Source of the DNA: Candidatus Latescibacterota bacterium
GTDB taxonomy: Bacteria; Latescibacterota; MVCY01
Direction: 5' to 3'
DNA length: 6,045 nt
Assembly: GCA_030608245.1 (NCBI GenBank)
Contig: JAUWEO010000114.1
Coordinates: 1-6,045 of the forward strand
In this document: in pieces, positions 1 to 5,480 of the stretch
Layout: each line of letters begins with the position of its first letter
Numbering within the stretch: the first letter of the stretch is position 1
Translations under genes and position numbers: made by a program
Notes under the pieces: model-generated
What the model was told of the DNA's origin: nothing
Databases searched by the model: none
What the model saw: the letters and a program-made list of their open reading frames with translations, nothing else

Positions 1-81
1 GATCGCGCCTTTCTGCTTTATACCAGATATAGTCTGAATTCTGGAAAGGCTTGTCCCTTTGGTTTTCTCGGGCAATTTCAT
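1..81 (-). CDS. Start of an unidentified leftward gene, cut by the window edge
   Basis: On the minus strand an ATG at 81-79 opens a frame with no stop for all 27 codons to the window edge. The protein begins MKLPEKTKGTSLSRIQTISG and is basic and polar, with no signal peptide or membrane segment. The start is supported by a GGAG Shine-Dalgarno sequence about seven bases upstream (plus-strand CTCC near 88-91). It is also supported by a near-consensus minus-strand promoter at 144-172, which leaves a leader of about 55 bases. I do not recognise the family from so few residues. It is divergent from the sugar isomerase gene at 441, so it is probably controlled independently. That a gene starts here is fairly likely; its function is unknown. 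Confidence 0.6.
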   Translation of the reverse strand, partial: MKLPEKTKGTSLSRIQTISGIKQKGAI

Positions 82-143
82 TCGTTTCTCCAGAAGTTTC
101 TAAGTCTCAACCCTTCGGATGGAAATTTTTTTCACTCGCCGAT

Positions 144-172
144 AGTATAATGGAAATTGTTCACATTGTCAA
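144..172 (-). promoter_or_regulatory. Near-perfect sigma70 promoter for the leftward gene
   Basis: Read on the minus strand, this is TTGACA (172-167), a spacer of exactly 17 bases, and TATACT (149-144). The -35 box is perfect and the -10 box matches TATAAT at five of six positions. Transcription would start near 137, about 55 bases before the ATG at 81. The position, orientation and downstream ribosome binding site agree with one another. Confidence 0.75.
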
Positions 173-259
173 GGATTTTTCATAAGCTGATAAGTGAATC
201 GTTGCAAAAATAGCGCAGAGAGCTTATCCTGATAGAATTCTCAAGAGACTCAAATTCTT

Positions 260-309
260 CCCCTCTGAACAATCCCCAATCTCTCCCACCCATCCCCTCT
301 GTTCTCCCC
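260..309 (-). other. Six C-runs; potential G-quadruplex on the minus strand
   Basis: The plus strand is strongly pyrimidine-rich and has C-runs at 260-263, 274-277, 285-287, 289-291, 294-297 and 306-309. On the minus strand, 297-274 reads as G4-AT-G3-T-G3-AGAGATT-G4, which fits the usual quadruplex rule (four runs of at least three G, loops of 1-7). It lies between the two divergent promoters, about 15 bases upstream of the -35 box at 325. The sequence pattern is certain; folding and function are inference. Other inverted repeats in this gap are weak (ATAAGCT at 182-188 against AGCTTAT at 221-227). Confidence 0.45.
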
Positions 310-324
310 GGTCACAAAAAAAAC

Positions 325-352
325 TTGATTTTCAACTTGCATTTCTTATATT
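325..352 (+). promoter_or_regulatory. Probable sigma70 promoter for the sugar isomerase gene
   Basis: TTGATT (325-330) and TATATT (347-352) are separated by 16 bases, in an AT-rich stretch following the C-rich tract. Transcription would start near 359, giving a leader of about 80 bases that contains the hairpin at 372-401. A weaker alternative is TTGCAA (202-207), 17 bases, TATCCT (225-230). Confidence 0.55.
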
Positions 353-371
353 TCAAGCCGGGTTTACGAAC

Positions 372-401
372 GGTTGCTTTCTGCTGGAAAGCAGAATAAC
401 C
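372..401 (+). promoter_or_regulatory. Overlapping, mutually exclusive hairpins in the isomerase leader
   Basis: Two perfect 6-base inverted repeats share the same bases. GCTTTC (376-381) pairs with GAAAGC (387-392), and TTCTGC (379-384) pairs with GCAGAA (391-396). The second can be extended by an outer GGTT (372-375) with AACC (398-401) across a small internal loop. There is no T-run, so it is not an intrinsic terminator. It lies between the predicted transcription start and the ribosome binding site. It could be an operator or an RNA switch; which one is not decided by the sequence. Confidence 0.4.
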
Positions 402-440
402 AAGACAAGTTCCTTAACCTAAAACAAAAAGGAGAACCAA

Positions 441-1229
441 ATGAAGATAGGAGTGATTAGCTCTTCATTTCGCTTGGGAACGAGACAGTCGCTCGAGACT
501 GCCAAGCAGATCGGTGCCGACGGCGTACAACTGTCAGCCGTGGGCGGTGATCTCGATCCGGAAAACCTGACCAGAACCGGTCGCCAGGACCTGTTACACC
601 TGCTGAACTCACTGGGACTGGAAATCTCCGCCCTCTGCGGTGACCTGGGTGGAGGAGGATTCGTCGACCCTGCCGACACAGAATGGCGAATAGAAAGAAC
701 CAAGCAAATACTGAACTTGAGCATAGACCTGAAGACGCCCATCGTAACCACCCATATCGGGCTTATCCCCGAGGGGAGAGACAGTCTGGTCTGGCAAACT
801 ATGCAGAAAGCCCTGAAAGAGCTGTCAGATTACGCCGCCGAACGCGAATGTTGTCTGGCGACAGAGACCGGTCCTGAAGAGCCGGAGTTGATGCGAGAAT
901 TCATCGAAACCGTGAACAGCGAAGGCTTCAAGGTCAACTACGACCCCGCTAATCTGGTGATGAAGGGCTTTGATCCCATAGCCGGTGTTGTTTGCCTTCG
1001 AGATTATATCGTCCACACCCACGCTAAGGATGCAGTGGGACCGGATAAAGCCCCGGAAGAAGTCCCGTTGGGAGAAGGGGAGGTTAACTTCCCCAAATAT
1101 CTCAAAACTCTGCGGGAAAACGGCTACCAGGGTTACCTCACCATAGAACGAGAGGTAGGTGACGATCCAGTGGGGGATATAACCAAAGCTGTCCAGTTTC
1201 TCAAGAACCTCTCCGCAGAACTTGACTAA
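441..1229 (+). CDS. Xylose-isomerase-like TIM-barrel sugar phosphate isomerase/epimerase
   Basis: This 262-residue protein is a full-length member of the AP endonuclease 2/xylose isomerase-like TIM-barrel superfamily. These cytoplasmic, divalent-metal enzymes isomerise or epimerise sugars, inositols or related compounds. Visible strand-end motifs are GADGVQLS (25-32), TTHIG (103-107), ATETGPE (140-146), NYDPANL (166-172), HTHAKD (192-197) and TIEREVG (234-240). By family analogy the metal ligands are E142, D168, H194 and E236, all present, so the enzyme looks active. The start is well supported: GGAGA at 431-435 lies six bases before the ATG, and a promoter lies at 325-352. It ends in TAA. 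No strong terminator follows. The substrate cannot be told from the sequence; the diverse family includes hydroxypyruvate isomerases, tagatose/psicose 3-epimerases and inosose dehydratases. A second, distinct relative starts at 5554. Confidence 0.9.
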   Translation: MKIGVISSSFRLGTRQSLETAKQIGADGVQLSAVGGDLDPENLTRTGRQDLLHLLNSLGLEISALCGDLGGGGFVDPADTEWRIERTKQILNLSIDLKTPIVTTHIGLIPEGRDSLVWQTMQKALKELSDYAAERECCLATETGPEEPELMREFIETVNSEGFKVNYDPANLVMKGFDPIAGVVCLRDYIVHTHAKDAVGPDKAPEEVPLGEGEVNFPKYLKTLRENGYQGYLTIEREVGDDPVGDITKAVQFLKNLSAELD

Positions 1230-1334
1230 TGAATTCTCCTTTCCGTCCGTTTTGGGCACCGATTGCCTGCAAATAGTACAATAGGGTAGGGGAGAGGAAA
1301 ATCTTTTCTCTATCAGAGTCTCAGGCGGAAAAGG

Positions 1335-2043
1335 ATGAAAAGTGAACAGATAGTAAAGGCACTTATTAAAAAGTTGGCAGGAAGTTTTTCCGGTTCCTTG
1401 GAGATTGATCTTGAAAAAGGAAGTTCTATTGAGATATTCAAGTGGTTCTTGGCCTCTATCCTCTTCGGGGCAAGAGTCTCTGACAAGATAATGGTTAACA
1501 CCTACCGCAAGTTTGAAAAGCAGAAGATACTTACCCCCCCCCGTAGAATCCTCGAAACTGACTGGGATAACCTGGTAAAGATCCTTGATGCAGCCGGTTA
1601 TGTCCGCTGCCACTTCAAAACCGCCACCAAGCTGTTACAAGTGACGAGAGCTCTGGAGGAAAAATACCGGGAAGATTTTAGTCGTCTTCACGATAGCGCC
1701 GAGAGCTCCAGGGACTTAGAGAGAAGACTTCAAGAGCTGAACAAAGGGATTCGGCAAGTTAACGCGAACATCTTCCTCAGGGAGTTGAGGGGGACGTGGA
1801 AGAAGGCGGATCCACTCCCTCAGACGTTACTTGTAGTGGAGCCAATAACTTAGGGCTGGTGGAAACCAGCTCTTCCCGGGAGGTACTTCTCGGTACATAT
1901 GGGTGTGGGAAGACAATAAAATACCGGACAGGAGATTCTGCGATTTTGAAAGGTCTTTAGTAAGGGTGGGCAAAGCCTATTGCCGCAGAGGAAGATGCAC
2001 AGAATGTTTAATGAAGAATCTCTGCCCAAGGATCCGCTGCTGA
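1335..2043 (+). pseudogene. HhH-GPD / endonuclease III-like DNA glycosylase, two frameshifts
   Basis: The first frame (from ATG 1335) gives 172 residues with the helical HhH-GPD fold of base-excision-repair glycosylases: FKWFLASILFGARVSD (35-50), a hairpin-helix-hairpin near LNKGIRQVNANIFLREL (135-151), and the conserved Asp in KKADP (D159). It then runs into an early stop. The protein resumes in two other frames. Residues ANNLGLVETS are encoded from about 1841, and RYIWVWEDNKIPD onward from 1891 to TGA 2041-2043. Each switch equals one missing base. Correcting both gives about 236 residues. The tail carries four cysteines (1981, 1996, 2005, 2023) spaced C-X4-C-X2-C-X5-C, close to the endonuclease III [4Fe-4S] loop C-X6-C-X2-C-X5-C. 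V142 replaces the lyase lysine of endonuclease III, and R140 replaces a hairpin glycine. A C9 run lies at 1534-1542. It is either a recent pseudogene or affected by sequence errors. The Shine-Dalgarno sequence is poor (GGCGGA, about 1324-1329). Confidence 0.8.
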
Positions 2044-2068
2044 GATTTTTCTTGAATTCTTGCCTCCG

Positions 2069-2187
2069 ATGTAGTACATTTTTAGAAAAGGTATTACCAT
2101 ATTGGCTCCTGTAGTACCTAAGGTATCCGACCTCGATGTCGGATGTTTTGCAAAAAAGTCTTACAATATCGGCTTTTGTAGTACAAA
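2069..2187 (+). promoter_or_regulatory. Three TGTAGTAC palindromes: probable vapBC operator/promoter region
   Basis: TGTAGTAC occurs at 2070-2077, 2110-2117 and 2177-2184. The first is a perfect odd-centred palindrome ATGTA-G-TACAT (2069-2079), and the third is TTTGTA-G-TACAAA (2175-2187), abutting the antitoxin ribosome binding site. The last two copies belong to a longer imperfect direct repeat: 2091-2117 and 2158-2184 match at 22 of 27 positions. The first copy shares TTGCCTCC just upstream. A TACAAT -10-like box is at 2162-2167, but no good -35 is visible. VapB/VapC-type complexes repress their own promoters through palindromic sites, so these are likely operators; that role is inferred from position and symmetry. 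Confidence 0.5.
2125..2144 (+). repeat. Perfect 7-base inverted repeat between the operator copies
   Basis: ATCCGAC (2125-2131) and GTCGGAT (2138-2144) are perfect inverted copies around a six-base loop, followed by GTTTTG. It could weakly terminate transcription coming from the broken glycosylase gene, or be part of the vapBC control region. The trailing T-run is too short to call it a terminator. Confidence 0.4.
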
Positions 2188-2198
2188 GGGGGAAAATT

Positions 2199-2426
2199 AT
2201 GGCTACTGTGATTATCTCTCCTAAGGGACAGGTGGTGATCCCGGCCAACATCCGTAACCGCTATGGATTAGTTCCCGGAAAGAGAATGGAGATCTTAGAT
2301 TTTGGCAATCATCTTGTCCTGGTTCCCTTGGCAGGCGAGCCGGTCAAGGCGGCTAAGGGGATGGTACGGTTTCCGCGCTCCCTCACCGGAATTTTAGCCA
2401 ATAGAGAGGAGAAGAATGAACACTGA
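2199..2426 (+). CDS. vapB: AbrB/MazE/SpoVT-family antitoxin (VapB type)
   Basis: This 75-residue protein has a swapped-hairpin AbrB DNA-binding domain at about residues 3-47: IISPKGQVVIPANIRNRYGL, followed by PGKRMEI and a LVLVPL strand. The C-terminal tail (about 48-75, with PVKAAKGMVRFPRSLTGIL) fits the toxin-neutralising segment of such antitoxins. It should bind DNA as a dimer and inhibit the PIN toxin encoded immediately downstream. The start at 2199 is chosen because an AAAGGGGGA Shine-Dalgarno sequence lies at 2185-2193 and because the AbrB domain begins directly after it; an upstream ATG at 2136 would add 21 residues outside the domain. The gene overlaps the toxin gene by 11 bases, typical of translational coupling. 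The palindrome repeats upstream suggest autorepression. Confidence 0.85.
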   Translation: MATVIISPKGQVVIPANIRNRYGLVPGKRMEILDFGNHLVLVPLAGEPVKAAKGMVRFPRSLTGILANREEKNEH

Positions 2427-2847
2427 CACCTTTGTCCTCGATGTTTCTGCTGTGCTCACTTATATTGCCGGTGAACAGGGCTCAGACCGTTTAGAGCAGT
2501 TACTGGTTGGCCAAAAGGACTCTACCTCCCCGGCTTTGCTGATGGATTGTATCAGCCTAAGTGAGGTGTACTCGGTAGTGAGACGGGAAGTGAGTGAAGA
2601 GAAAGCCAATCAGGTGTTGGCCTTGGTGAAAAACTGGGACATAAAGTTCATCCCGGTCGATGAAGTGATCGCTCTTCTGGCAGTGCGAATCCAGTCTATC
2701 TCCAGCATTTCCAGTGTTGATGCATACTCCTTAGCTACTGCACAGCTATTCGGTGCTACTTTGGTTACTACGAACCCTCAGCTTCGCAGAATTGAGGATT
2801 GGACAAAGATACTCTGGCTTGCCGGGCCTCAAACTGACCAGAATTGA
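2416..2847 (+). CDS. vapC: PIN-domain ribonuclease toxin (VapC type)
   Basis: This 143-residue protein has the length and layout of VapC toxins, metal-dependent PIN-domain RNases that typically cut tRNA or rRNA. The acidic residues visible in order are D9 (FVLDVSAVL), E50 (SLSEVYSVV) and D102 (SSVDAYSLATA). The fourth conserved position, usually Asp in a T-x-D-P motif, is N120 here (ATLVTTNPQLRRIE). D9, E50 and D102 normally hold the metal, so activity is plausible but may be reduced. The ATG at 2416 sits inside the end of the antitoxin gene and follows a GAGGAGAA Shine-Dalgarno sequence at about 2405-2412. It ends in TGA. The pair forms a type II toxin-antitoxin module, probably co-transcribed from the repeat-containing region upstream. 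Confidence 0.88.
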   Translation: MNTDTFVLDVSAVLTYIAGEQGSDRLEQLLVGQKDSTSPALLMDCISLSEVYSVVRREVSEEKANQVLALVKNWDIKFIPVDEVIALLAVRIQSISSISSVDAYSLATAQLFGATLVTTNPQLRRIEDWTKILWLAGPQTDQN

Positions 2848-3081
2848 GGTGCTACCGGTAAAAGTCGGATGCTGCGGTTTTCCCCAGGGAAGAGATCTCT
2901 ATTTCGTCCGATTAAAGGTAGTAGAAATGCAACAGACGCATTTTGGTACCGTCTAAGATAGAAACAACTGCAAAATGGCGCTCTCAAGCCCCATTCTGAT
3001 TTGGGGTCCATTCTGAAAGCCTGGCAACTGTTTTTTCGGTGCCATTCAGTGTTTTCCAAATCTGAGTTGAACAAAAACGGC
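2848..3081 (+). other. Non-coding gap with CCATTC repeats and a small hairpin
   Basis: No convincing gene was found on either strand between the PIN gene and the HNH gene. The visible structures are CCCCA (2989-2993) facing TGGGG (3002-3006) across eight bases, and CCATTCTGA repeated at 2991-2999 and 3008-3016. A diverged CCATTCAGT lies at 3042-3050, and an inverted GAATGG lies at 3097-3102 within the spacer of the following promoter. AGACG (near 2935) faces CGTCT (near 2950). No hairpin is followed directly by a T-run, so no terminator for vapBC is certain. Confidence 0.4.
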
Positions 3082-3110
3082 TTGACTTTCCGGTAGGAAT
3101 GGTTTATTAT
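3082..3110 (+). promoter_or_regulatory. Strong sigma70 promoter for the HNH-trpS-pseudouridine synthase operon
   Basis: TTGACT (3082-3087), a spacer of 17 bases, and TATTAT (3105-3110) give five of six matches in each box. Transcription would start near 3117, so the leader before the ATG at 3150 is only about 33 bases. That is too short for a T-box riboswitch or a trp attenuator. Confidence 0.75.
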
Positions 3111-3149
3111 TAGAGTTAAATTACTGGAACTATATAAAAGGTGATTCTG

Positions 3150-3653
3150 ATGCTTAATCAACCTGTACTGGTTCTTAATCAAAATTACGAGCCTTTAAAT
3201 ATCTGTAGCGCTAAACGGGCAATCATTCTGGTCGTCCTGGGCAAAGCCGAGATTGTCGAAAGGCACAATGCGCTGATCAGAAGTGTCTCAATGAGTATTC
3301 CCCTCCCCAGCATTGTTCGGCTGGGGATCTACATTCACCACCCGTTTGAGAAAATCGTGCTCTCCAAGCGAAACATAATAAAGAGAGACGGCCATCGTTG
3401 TCAGTACTGCGGCACTACTCAAGGACCAATGACGATTGACCATGTTATTCCTAAGAATCTGGGAGGGGAAGACTCCTGGGAGAATATGGTATGCGCTTGC
3501 ATCAAGTGTAACAACAAGAAGGGCCATCGTCTGCCTGAAGAGACGGAGATGGACCTCTTGCGCACTCCCAGAAAGCCTGCGAATGTCGTTTTCATCCGAC
3601 ATATTGTCACTATCTCTGACCACCGCTGGAAACCATATCTTTTTATGGAGTAA
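3150..3653 (+). CDS. HNH endonuclease family protein
   Basis: This 167-residue protein opens with VLVLNQNYEPLNI (6-18) and a KRAI...GKAEIVE segment (22-37). This is the N-terminal module common to a widespread family of stand-alone bacterial HNH proteins. The C-terminal HNH nuclease domain (about 73-128) has zinc-binding pairs C84/C87 and C117/C120, the catalytic IDHVIP motif with H98, and N112 and N121 of the HNH core. All key residues are present, so metal-dependent DNA nicking or cleavage is plausible; the physiological role of the family is not well defined. The ATG at 3150 is preferred over GTG at 3141 because AAGGTGA (3138-3144) sits five bases before it and the conserved N-terminus starts there. 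It is the first gene of the operon, six bases before trpS, with no sign of an intron or intein. Confidence 0.85.
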   Translation: MLNQPVLVLNQNYEPLNICSAKRAIILVVLGKAEIVERHNALIRSVSMSIPLPSIVRLGIYIHHPFEKIVLSKRNIIKRDGHRCQYCGTTQGPMTIDHVIPKNLGGEDSWENMVCACIKCNNKKGHRLPEETEMDLLRTPRKPANVVFIRHIVTISDHRWKPYLFME

Positions 3654-3659
3654 AAGCCG

Positions 3660-4676
3660 ATGGAGAAAAAACGAATATTAAGCGGAATGCGTCCCACTGG
3701 CAAACTGCATCTGGGCAATTATGAAGGGGCACTGAAGAACTGGGTTGCCCTCCAGGACGAGTATCAGATGTTCACTATGATCGCCGACTGGCACGCCCTG
3801 ACCACGGAGTATATCCGGGCACAACCTGAATTGCACGAGTTGATCGAAGAAGTGGCTATCGACTATCTCGCCGCCGGGCTTGATCCAGATAAATGTGCCA
3901 TCTTTGTTCAGTCCGATGTCAAGGAACACGCTGAACTCCACCTCCTTTTCTCTATGATCACCCCCACTCCCTGGCTAATCCGTAATCCTACGGTAAAGGA
4001 GCAGGCCCGGGATTTGGGGCTGATCGAAAAGGATGAGGAGATCACCAGCATAAACTATGGCCTGTTAGGATACCCGGTACTGCAGGCTGCTGACATCCTT
4101 ATCTACAAGGCGGACGCTGTGCCGGTAGGAGAAGACCAGGTGCCTCACATTGAATTGACCCGCCAGATTGCCCGGCGATTCAACTACCTTTATGGAAAAG
4201 AAGTTTTCCCCGAACCTGAGGCCCTGCTTACTAAGGTGGCACGGGTGCCAGGATTAGATGGCAAGAAGATGAGTAAATCCCAGGGAAATGTGATATATCT
4301 CTCTGATTCCCCTGATATTATTCGAGATAAAATCAAGACTATGTTTACTGATCCCCTCAAGGTCTACCGAACCGATCCCGGCGACCCCGAGGTGAGAGGC
4401 TGTCCAGCGTTTGCTTATCACAAGATTTACAACACCTCAGAGACAGAACAGATTGAAACCGATTGTAAGCAGGCAAAGCTGGGGTGTGTAGATTGCAAAC
4501 AACTGTTGGCGGAGCGGCTGGTAGAGGCACTTCAGCCTATTAGGGACAGAAGGGCAGCGATTGAGGCAAATCCTAAACTTGTGGGTGATGTCCTGGAAAA
4601 GGGGGAAGAAGAGGCCGAGGAGGTTGCCAAAGCGACAATGAACGAGGTACGACATGTGATGGGTCTTGAGCACTGA
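3660..4676 (+). CDS. trpS: Tryptophanyl-tRNA synthetase, putative [4Fe-4S] type
   Basis: This 338-residue class I synthetase attaches tryptophan to tRNA-Trp in the cytoplasm; the length is normal for bacterial TrpRS. The N-terminal SGMRPTGKLHLGNYEGAL (8-25) contains the HIGH-type ATP site (HLGN). The Rossmann core includes GYPVLQAADILIYKADAVPVGEDQVPHIELTR elements, and KMSKS lies at 203-207. Cysteines 248, 269, 276 and 279 form C-X20-C-X6-C-X2-C near the anticodon-binding region. This closely resembles the cluster-binding motif of Thermotoga maritima TrpRS, so a [4Fe-4S] cluster aiding anticodon recognition is likely. The ATG at 3660 lies six bases after the HNH stop, with a GGAG at 3646-3649, so translation is probably coupled. 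It is transcribed from the 3082 promoter with no tryptophan-responsive leader visible. Confidence 0.96.
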   Translation: MEKKRILSGMRPTGKLHLGNYEGALKNWVALQDEYQMFTMIADWHALTTEYIRAQPELHELIEEVAIDYLAAGLDPDKCAIFVQSDVKEHAELHLLFSMITPTPWLIRNPTVKEQARDLGLIEKDEEITSINYGLLGYPVLQAADILIYKADAVPVGEDQVPHIELTRQIARRFNYLYGKEVFPEPEALLTKVARVPGLDGKKMSKSQGNVIYLSDSPDIIRDKIKTMFTDPLKVYRTDPGDPEVRGCPAFAYHKIYNTSETEQIETDCKQAKLGCVDCKQLLAERLVEALQPIRDRRAAIEANPKLVGDVLEKGEEEAEEVAKATMNEVRHVMGLEH

Positions 4677-4683
4677 ACCAGCG

Positions 4684-5424
4684 ATGAGATTAAATAGATT
4701 TCTGGCTCAGGCAGGTGTTGACTCCCGGCGGAAGTGCGACCTGCTTATCCAGCAAGGTAGAGTCTCTGTGAACGGTGTGCCTGTTACCCAACTAGGAGTA
4801 AGAATAGATCCGGACAGAGACCAAATCGGAGTCGACGGCCGGCCGGTTAGGGTAGGGGAGAGGCTGACCTACATCCTGCTCAATAAACCGGCGGGATATA
4901 TAGTAACTGCCCAAGATACTCATCACAGAAAGACGGTATTCGATCTCCTGGGTGGGATTCCCCAGAGAGTCTTTCCTGTGGGAAGGCTCGATTTTGACAC
5001 TGAAGGGGTACTGCTGTTGACCAATGATGGAGACTTAGCCTTTCGTCTCTCTCATCCTCGTTACCAGGTCCCGAAGACCTCTCTGGCTTTGGTGGAAGGA
5101 GTGCCTGCCAAGGAGGCTCTGGAGAGGCTTTCCCGAGGGGTGCGGGTTGACAACTGGGTGAGCTCTCCTGCCCAGGTGAGACTGGTGAAAGTAACTGCCG
5201 AGGATGCCTTAGTGGAGATTAAACTGCAGGAGGGGAGAAAAAGGCAGGTGAAGAAGATGTGCCAGACAGTGGGGCATCGGATAAAGAGGCTCTGGCGAAC
5301 AGCGTTTGCAGGTATTCGAGTAGCCGATCTTCCCCCTGGCCGGTGGCGCCCTTTACGGCAATCAGAGGTCAGAAAATTAAGGACCTTAGTTGGCTTAAAC
5401 CCAGATTTGAAAAACCTCAAATGA
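4684..5424 (+). CDS. rluB: RluB-type rRNA pseudouridine synthase (S4 + RsuA family)
   Basis: This 246-residue RsuA/RluB/RluE/RluF-family enzyme isomerises a uridine to pseudouridine in ribosomal RNA. An N-terminal S4 RNA-binding domain (1-60, MRLNRFLAQAGVDSRRKCD and GRVSVNG) precedes the catalytic domain. That domain contains LNKPAGYIVT (66-75), the catalytic Asp motif GRLDFDTEGVLLLTNDGDLA (D103 catalytic) and a C-terminal EGRKRQVKKM and WRPL segment. Size and motifs fit RluB, which in E. coli modifies 23S rRNA U2605; RsuA cannot be excluded from sequence alone. The ATG at 4684 fits the usual N-terminus of the family. A TTG at 4666, overlapping trpS by 11 bases, would add six residues and is possible, since neither start has a strong Shine-Dalgarno sequence. 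It is the last gene of the operon. In many bacteria scpA/scpB lie between trpS and rluB; they are absent here. Confidence 0.92.
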   Translation: MRLNRFLAQAGVDSRRKCDLLIQQGRVSVNGVPVTQLGVRIDPDRDQIGVDGRPVRVGERLTYILLNKPAGYIVTAQDTHHRKTVFDLLGGIPQRVFPVGRLDFDTEGVLLLTNDGDLAFRLSHPRYQVPKTSLALVEGVPAKEALERLSRGVRVDNWVSSPAQVRLVKVTAEDALVEIKLQEGRKRQVKKMCQTVGHRIKRLWRTAFAGIRVADLPPGRWRPLRQSEVRKLRTLVGLNPDLKNLK

Positions 5425-5448
5425 ACACCAAAGCAACTAATGGTTTTC

Positions 5449-5476
5449 TGTAGGGGCACACCTGTGTGTGCGCCCT
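5449..5476 (+). repeat. REP-like GTAGGGGC palindrome after the operon
   Basis: A GC-rich imperfect hairpin lies 25 bases after the rluB stop. GGGC (5454-5457) pairs with GCCC (5472-5475) and ACAC (5458-5461) with GTGT (5466-5469), with a two-base bulge on the right arm. The TGTAGGGGC...GCCCT form recalls dispersed extragenic palindromes seen in many environmental bacteria (recalled, not searched). It may act as an mRNA 3' end stabiliser. No T-run follows, so it is not a classical terminator. Confidence 0.45.
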
Positions 5477-5480
5477 GATT

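Noticed and set aside
1293..1310. AGAGGAAAA/TTTTCTCT inverted repeat before the glycosylase start, as a terminator
   Set aside because: The stem is AT-rich with a bulge and a two-base loop, and lacks a GC stem followed by a T-run.
825..1613. Long open frame on the minus strand across the isomerase end and the glycosylase start
   Set aside because: It is antisense to two recognisable proteins, spans their intergenic gap, shows no domain motifs and has no convincing start site.
1835..1895. Programmed -1 ribosomal frameshifting in the glycosylase gene
   Set aside because: No slippery heptamer or strong downstream structure is seen at either junction, and two shifts 50 bases apart would be needed.
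2991..3050. CCATTC repeats as a CRISPR array
   Set aside because: The repeats are only nine bases, irregularly spaced, with no cas genes.
3111..3149. Possible T-box or trp attenuator controlling the operon with trpS
   Set aside because: The leader is only about 33 bases, with no specifier loop, no run of Trp codons and no terminator.
2829..3182. Minus-strand open frame of 117 codons in the gap after the PIN gene
   Set aside because: The composition looks random, there is no motif or ribosome binding site, and it overlaps the strong rightward promoter and the HNH start.
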